Source: Methylumidiphilus sp963753955 (GTDB taxonomy: Bacteria > Pseudomonadota > Gammaproteobacteria > Methylococcales > Methylococcaceae). Taken from it: 64,000 nucleotides of DNA. The translations under genes and the position numbers were made by a program. Each line of letters starts with the position of its first letter. Positions within the stretch are counted from its first letter, which is position 1. Positions 59,981 to 64,000 of the stretch are shown here, piece after piece. The DNA is taken from the NCBI GenBank assembly GCA_963753955.1, contig CAVWEM010000014.1, forward strand, positions 124,001 to 188,000, read 5' to 3'. The notes under the pieces were generated by a model. It was not told the origin of the DNA. It made no database searches and saw only the letters and a program-made list of their open reading frames with translations.

Positions 59981-61263
59981 TTCGCCATACAGGCGTAGTA
60001 GAAGCCATCCATGCCCTGTTCTCCGCTCAAAATTTGCCGACCCACGACGCCGGGCCGCCCCCAGCCCGCCTCGATAGGCTCTTCCCTCGCATCCGGATGC
60101 CTACGCAGAAAGTTTGCCACTTGCTGTTCATTTTCCTCTTTCAAGATCGAACAGGTCGCATAAACCAACAGCCCGCCTTCGGCCAGCAGCGGCCACATGC
60201 TATCGAGGATGCGCCGCTGCACAGCCTTTAGCTTCGCAATGTCTTCAGGCTGGCGCAACAGCTTGATGTCCGGGTGCCTTCGAACCACGCCGGTGGCCGA
60301 ACAGGGGGCGTCCAACAGGATGCGGTCAAATGGCTTGCCGTCCCACCAACCCTTGGGGTTGGCGGCATCACCGCACAAAACGCTGGCTTCAAGGCCCGCC
60401 CGGGCAAGGTTTTCGCTGATTTTCCTCAATCGCTCGGGGGCGATGTCCAGCGCGACCACTTCGGCGAACCCCCCTGGACGACTTTCCAAAATATGCAAAG
60501 TCTTGCCACCGGGCGCGGCGCAAACATCCAATACCCGTTGCCCGGCCTTCAGATCCAACAAATCCGCAGCCAGTTGCGCGGCCTCGTCCTGCACGGAAAC
60601 CCGGCCATCCCTAAACCCTGGCAGGCGTTCCACGGCCACCGGGTTTTCCAACGTGACGCCGAACGGCGCGAACAGGCAAGGGTGGGCCACTATACCAGCC
60701 TGCCCTAAAATTCCCAGATAATCCTCACGCCCGCCCTGCCTTTGGTTGATGCGCAAGCCCATGGGAGGCTGCCGGTTAGCCTGATCCAAGATGGCGGCGC
60801 ACTCGTCCGGCCAACTCTCGCGAATCTTGCCAACCAGCCAAGTGGGATGGGCGGTGGCGGCGGATTCGTCCAGCCCGGCCAGCGCCAGCAAACGCTCCCG
60901 TTCCCGCTGGTAGTTGCGCAAAATCCCATTGAGCAGAGGCTTCGCCCAAGCCTTGCGGCCAGCGGCTTCGACCGTCTCAGCCACCGCCGCATGGGGTTTG
61001 ACCCGGGTGTGTTCCAGTTGATACAGGCCGAGCAGGACGAGCAGGCGGATCTGCTCGTCCCGGATGGGTTTGGATGCCAATTGACGAAGGATGAAATCCA
61101 GTTGGAAATACCAGCGCATCACGCCGAAGCAAAGGGCTTGCACAAAAGCGCGATCATTGTCTTGGGGAATGGCAGGCAAAATCCCGTCCAACGCGGCAGT
61201 TAGGGATTGCCCCTCCGCCGTCACCCGTCGGAGGGCATCCGCAGCCAAGGCTCGAGTGTTCAA
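59977..61263 (-). CDS. rsmB: 16S rRNA m5C967 methyltransferase RsmB
   Basis: This 428-residue protein methylates C967 of 16S rRNA. It has the NusB-like N-terminal domain (ALAADALRRVTAEGQSL ... LLVLLGLYQLEHTRVKPHAAV), the SAM site VCAAPGGKTLHI, motif IV DAPCSATGVVRRHPD and the catalytic-Cys motif YATCSILKEENEQQV. The start overlaps the fmt stop by four bases. Intact. Confidence 0.95.
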   Translation of the reverse strand: MNTRALAADALRRVTAEGQSLTAALDGILPAIPQDNDRAFVQALCFGVMRWYFQLDFILRQLASKPIRDEQIRLLVLLGLYQLEHTRVKPHAAVAETVEAAGRKAWAKPLLNGILRNYQRERERLLALAGLDESAATAHPTWLVGKIRESWPDECAAILDQANRQPPMGLRINQRQGGREDYLGILGQAGIVAHPCLFAPFGVTLENPVAVERLPGFRDGRVSVQDEAAQLAADLLDLKAGQRVLDVCAAPGGKTLHILESRPGGFAEVVALDIAPERLRKISENLARAGLEASVLCGDAANPKGWWDGKPFDRILLDAPCSATGVVRRHPDIKLLRQPEDIAKLKAVQRRILDSMWPLLAEGGLLVYATCSILKEENEQQVANFLRRHPDAREEPIEAGWGRPGVVGRQILSGEQGMDGFYYACMAK

Positions 61264-62192
61264 GCGCCCGCCCCCAGACGCACATCAGCCATCGCGTGCG
61301 CATTGAGAAAAGCGGAAGCGGGCAGCCGCTTGCCGCCGGGAAGCTGCACTTCGAGCAGGCGCAATACGCCATCGCCAGTGGCCACGTCCATAGTCTTGCG
61401 GCCCGGCAACACCTCTCCAGGCAAGCCTGCCGACTGTTCGTCCAAGGCCTGGGCTAGCCAGATGCGCAGAACCTCGTTGCGATAAAGGGTTTCCGCCACC
61501 GGCCAGGGATTGAAGGCCCGCACCCGCCGCTCCAGATCCGTAGCAGGCAGCGCCCAATCAAGGGTGGCCTCGCCTTTGTCCAGCTTCTGCGCATAAGTGG
61601 CCCGGGACTCGTTTTGGATTTCCGCCGCGAGCGTCCCGTCCGCGATGCCCGGCAGGCAATCGCCCAGCGCCTTGGCCCCCAACACAGCCAGGCGGCCATA
61701 CAAATCCGCCGCAGTCTCCAGGGCATGTATCGGAGTGGACACTTTGAGCAACATCGGCCCGGTATCCATTTTTGGCTCAAGGTACATGATCGTCACCCCG
61801 GTCTCCGCATCGCCTGCGCAAATGGCCCGCTGGATTGGCGCGGCCCCGCGCCAACGCGGCAGCAGCGAACCGTGGACATTAACGCAGCCCAACCGGGGAA
61901 TCTCCAGCACCGCCTTGGGCAGGATCAGCCCGTAAGCCACCACCACCATCACATCGGCACCGAAGCCACGCAAAATCTCCTGCTCCTCGGGCGATTTCAG
62001 GCTTTCCGGCTGGCGAACTTCAATCCCGTGGGCCTGCGCCAGCATTTTCACCGGGCTGGGCTTGCCCTTGCGCCCCCGGCCTGCGGGACGATCCGGCTGG
62101 GTATACACGCCGACAACCGGATGTTCCGACGCTAGCAACACGCCTAGGCTGGGAACGGCGAATTCGGGTGTCCCGGCAAAAAGGATTTTCAT
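61260..62192 (-). CDS. fmt: Methionyl-tRNA formyltransferase
   Basis: This 310-residue enzyme formylates initiator Met-tRNA. Marks: MKILFAGTPEFAVPSLG at the start, NVHGSLLPRWRGAAPIQRAI (catalytic Asn/His region), the formyl-donor site and the C-terminal OB-like tRNA-binding domain (WPVAETLYRNEVLRIW). ATG at 62192 is preferred over 62201 because the family begins at this motif. It lies 77 bases after def and overlaps rsmB. Confidence 0.95.
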   Translation of the reverse strand: MKILFAGTPEFAVPSLGVLLASEHPVVGVYTQPDRPAGRGRKGKPSPVKMLAQAHGIEVRQPESLKSPEEQEILRGFGADVMVVVAYGLILPKAVLEIPRLGCVNVHGSLLPRWRGAAPIQRAICAGDAETGVTIMYLEPKMDTGPMLLKVSTPIHALETAADLYGRLAVLGAKALGDCLPGIADGTLAAEIQNESRATYAQKLDKGEATLDWALPATDLERRVRAFNPWPVAETLYRNEVLRIWLAQALDEQSAGLPGEVLPGRKTMDVATGDGVLRLLEVQLPGGKRLPASAFLNAHAMADVRLGAGA

Positions 62193-62269
62193 AGGACGCA
62201 AATGCCTTGGGTTGCACCCCGGAGAAGGGGCGGGCGCGACCGGTTGAGATGCCGGAACCGGAGCCGGAT

Positions 62270-62806
62270 TCAGATCACCGCCGAGGCTTTGGCCTCGGGC
62301 TTGGCGCTCTTCTGGCGCCGGTCTTTCTCCAATTTTTTCCGGGCGCGATGGCGCTTCAAGGTGGAAAGGTAATCAACGAACAACTTGCCTTCGAGATGGT
62401 CGATTTCATGCTGGATGCACACGGCGAGCAAGCCGTCGGCCTCCATCTCGAACTCGGCACCGTCGTGGCCTAGGGCTTTCACCTTCACTTTTTCAGCACG
62501 GGTGACCTTCTCGAACACACCCGGCACGGAAAGGCAACCTTCGTCCATCTCCTCCGTGCCGGAAGTTTCGAGGATCACAGGATTGACCAGACAGAGAGGA
62601 GCATTCTTTTCCTCGGAGATGTCGATGACGATGACCCGCTTCTGCACATTGACTTGGTTGGCTGCCAAGCCGATACCCGGCGCGGCGTACATGGTTTCCA
62701 GCATATCATCCACAAGGGCCACCACAGCGCCGTCCACTCGCGCCACCGGCAGCGCCTTTTTGCGCAGCCTGGGATCTGGATATTCGAGAATAGAGAGAAG
62801 AGCCAT
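62270..62806 (-). CDS. def: Peptide deformylase
   Basis: This 178-residue metalloenzyme removes the formyl group from nascent proteins. Its three motifs are intact: GIGLAANQV, EGCLSVPG (metal Cys) and QHEIDHLEGKLFVDYLS (two metal His and the catalytic Glu). It is first in the def-fmt-rsmB operon and divergent from the LysM gene. Confidence 0.96.
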   Translation of the reverse strand: MALLSILEYPDPRLRKKALPVARVDGAVVALVDDMLETMYAAPGIGLAANQVNVQKRVIVIDISEEKNAPLCLVNPVILETSGTEEMDEGCLSVPGVFEKVTRAEKVKVKALGHDGAEFEMEADGLLAVCIQHEIDHLEGKLFVDYLSTLKRHRARKKLEKDRRQKSAKPEAKASAVI

Positions 62807-62993
62807 GGTTTCTTGCGCGGTCAGGTTCTTTTAAGAATTTTGGAATTCTAGCCGAATTCGACTAGACTTTGAACGCTTCGCATGACATGGTGGCGGAAAA
62901 CCCTGCCGCCACACCTTTCCCGCCCGGCGGGAACAAACCCGATTGACCCTAAACGTGTTGCGGCGTTCCCCATCCAGGGAAGGCAGGCAGAGG

Positions 62994-64000
62994 ATGAAAG
63001 CGCTTATGAAATTGCGGATAGCGGGCGGCTTGTGGCTATTGCTCATGGCGGGCGTGATCCAAGCCGACGAAATCGAACTGAACCCCAGCCACCCGGAACG
63101 CTACACGGTAGCCAGTGGTGACACGCTCTGGGACATCGCAGGCAAATTTTTGGCCAAGCCCTGGCAATGGCCTGAAATCTGGCGAGACAACCGCCAGGTC
63201 GCCGATCCCCATTGGATTTACCCAGGGGATGAGCTGGTTTTGACGGTCGTCAATGGCAGGCCGCGTCTGCAGGTGGATCGCCGTGCGGGCGGACTAGGAA
63301 CTACCGAATCCCGCCCGGAAGAAGCCAGGCTGTCCCCGTCCGTCAGGGTTCAGCCCTTAGACCGAGCTATTCCCTCCATCCCGCTGAGTTCCATCCAGCC
63401 GTTTCTGGCCGAGCCGAAGGTCGTGGGTGCCGACGCCATAGAGCAAGCGCCCTACATCGTCGCCATGGCCGACGAACATATCACCGTCGGAAACGGGGAC
63501 AAGGTCTATGTGCGCGGGCTAAACAACAGTCCAGGCACGGGTTACATGGTTTTCCGCGGCGGCAACCCCTACACCGACGCAGAGACCGGGGAGATCCTCG
63601 GCTATGAGGCGATTTACATAGCCAACGCCGACTTGGAGACCATGGGGCATCCTGCCGCCACCCTGCACATCACCAAAAGCGTCCGTGAAGTTATCATCGG
63701 TGATCGCATCCTGCCCATTGAAACCAGCAAAGTGCAGATGCGCTTCCAGCCCCATGCCCCCAGCCGCCCCGTATTGGGACACATCATCTCCGTAGTGGAT
63801 GGCCTTTCCCAAATCGGCCAGTGGAACGTCGTGATCATCGACCGTGGCAGCGCGGACGGACTGGAGACGGGCAGTGTGCTAGAGATACTCCAAGACGGCC
63901 TCATGGAACGCGATGTCATCAGTCCCTGGATAGACGAACCCATCCCCCTCCCCCCCGAAAAAGAGGGTTTGCTGATGGTGTTTCGCACCTATGATCGAAC
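62994..64000 (+). CDS. LysM peptidoglycan-binding protein, partial at the window end
   Basis: The open frame runs off the window after 335 codons. It has a signal peptide (LRIAGGLWLLLMAGVIQA), an N-terminal LysM domain (RYTVASGDTLWDIAGKFLAKP ... WIYPGDELVL) and a long body (VVGADAIEQAPYIVAMADEH; GNGDKVYVRGL; IGDRILPIE; SVLEILQDG). Proteins of this kind next to def and dprA are widespread in Gammaproteobacteria and are thought to bind cell wall. The ATG at 62994 follows GGCAGAGG closely. Confidence 0.9.
   Translation, partial: MKALMKLRIAGGLWLLLMAGVIQADEIELNPSHPERYTVASGDTLWDIAGKFLAKPWQWPEIWRDNRQVADPHWIYPGDELVLTVVNGRPRLQVDRRAGGLGTTESRPEEARLSPSVRVQPLDRAIPSIPLSSIQPFLAEPKVVGADAIEQAPYIVAMADEHITVGNGDKVYVRGLNNSPGTGYMVFRGGNPYTDAETGEILGYEAIYIANADLETMGHPAATLHITKSVREVIIGDRILPIETSKVQMRFQPHAPSRPVLGHIISVVDGLSQIGQWNVVIIDRGSADGLETGSVLEILQDGLMERDVISPWIDEPIPLPPEKEGLLMVFRTYDR

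Overview
The window looks like a chromosome segment from a GC-rich gammaproteobacterium. The right-hand block reads def, fmt, rsmB, a DUF4390 gene, ntrY, ntrX and trkA, with a LysM gene divergent from def; this neighbourhood is typical of Gammaproteobacteria. The bacteriohemerythrin remnant, the two cytochrome c maturation genes and the overall style fit a methanotroph-like lineage (Methylococcales), but no methane-oxidation gene is present, so that placement is inference.

Bases 1-18827 are accessory DNA stacked against the 3' end of a tRNA-Thr(CGT) gene (18752-18827, minus). The 46 bases of the tRNA 3' end recur at 4124-4169, and a 39-base version recurs at 3798-3836, each followed by a terminator hairpin like that of the real tRNA. 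Between 4124 and 18752 lies a 14.6 kb integrative element. It carries a tyrosine integrase, a HicB-like gene, a PIN-domain toxin-antitoxin pair, a 750-residue orphan, an 11-bp-phased iteron array, a frameshifted excisionase, a helix-turn-helix gene, an array of CTCCA-N5-TGGAG palindromes, a 40-bp tandem repeat block, a BcgI-like restriction-modification pair, BrnT/BrnA, a PemK-type toxin pair, an ImmA/IrrE-type metallopeptidase with a truncated partner, and an unknown two-gene minus-strand operon. Each att junction is paired with its own class of 11-bp-spaced short repeats, which implies at least three successive integrations. Left of 3836 are older remains: a fatty acid desaturase split by an IS3-family element, a Gly-rich secreted protein, and a decayed copy of the same brnT-pemK array.

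Bases 18871-29782 carry thiO, a secreted protein, a UPF0182 membrane protein, apbE, toxin-antitoxin genes, ccmC/ccmB and a secreted EXORDIUM-like protein, with two copies of a 91-bp MITE. Bases 30000-34100 are a graveyard: an IS fragment, a DUF2142 membrane gene with an in-frame stop, a parA fragment, and an IS remnant invaded by a 125-bp hairpin element. Bases 34112-46205 carry hemL, recC, cysS, toxin-antitoxin debris, greB, a duplicated DUF559 gene and msrQ/msrP. Bases 46492-50115 hold a membrane protein gene, a coiled-coil gene and a convergent FHA gene. Bases 50353-55287 hold a methyltransferase, trkA and a TIR-STAND-TPR gene that interrupts the usual ntrX/trkA neighbourhood.

Two features run across the window. 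First, at least nine otherwise conserved genes (hemL, recC, msrP, trkA, ntrY, the DUF4390 gene, hsdS, the excisionase and others) are broken by single-base indels, mostly in or beside short homopolymers; this pattern suggests sequencing error more than gene death. Second, GC-rich palindromic repeats with CCCTCTCCC-type arms sit inside reading frames (recC, cysS, the TIR gene) or form the ends of genes (greB, DUF559), where they encode extra low-complexity peptide.
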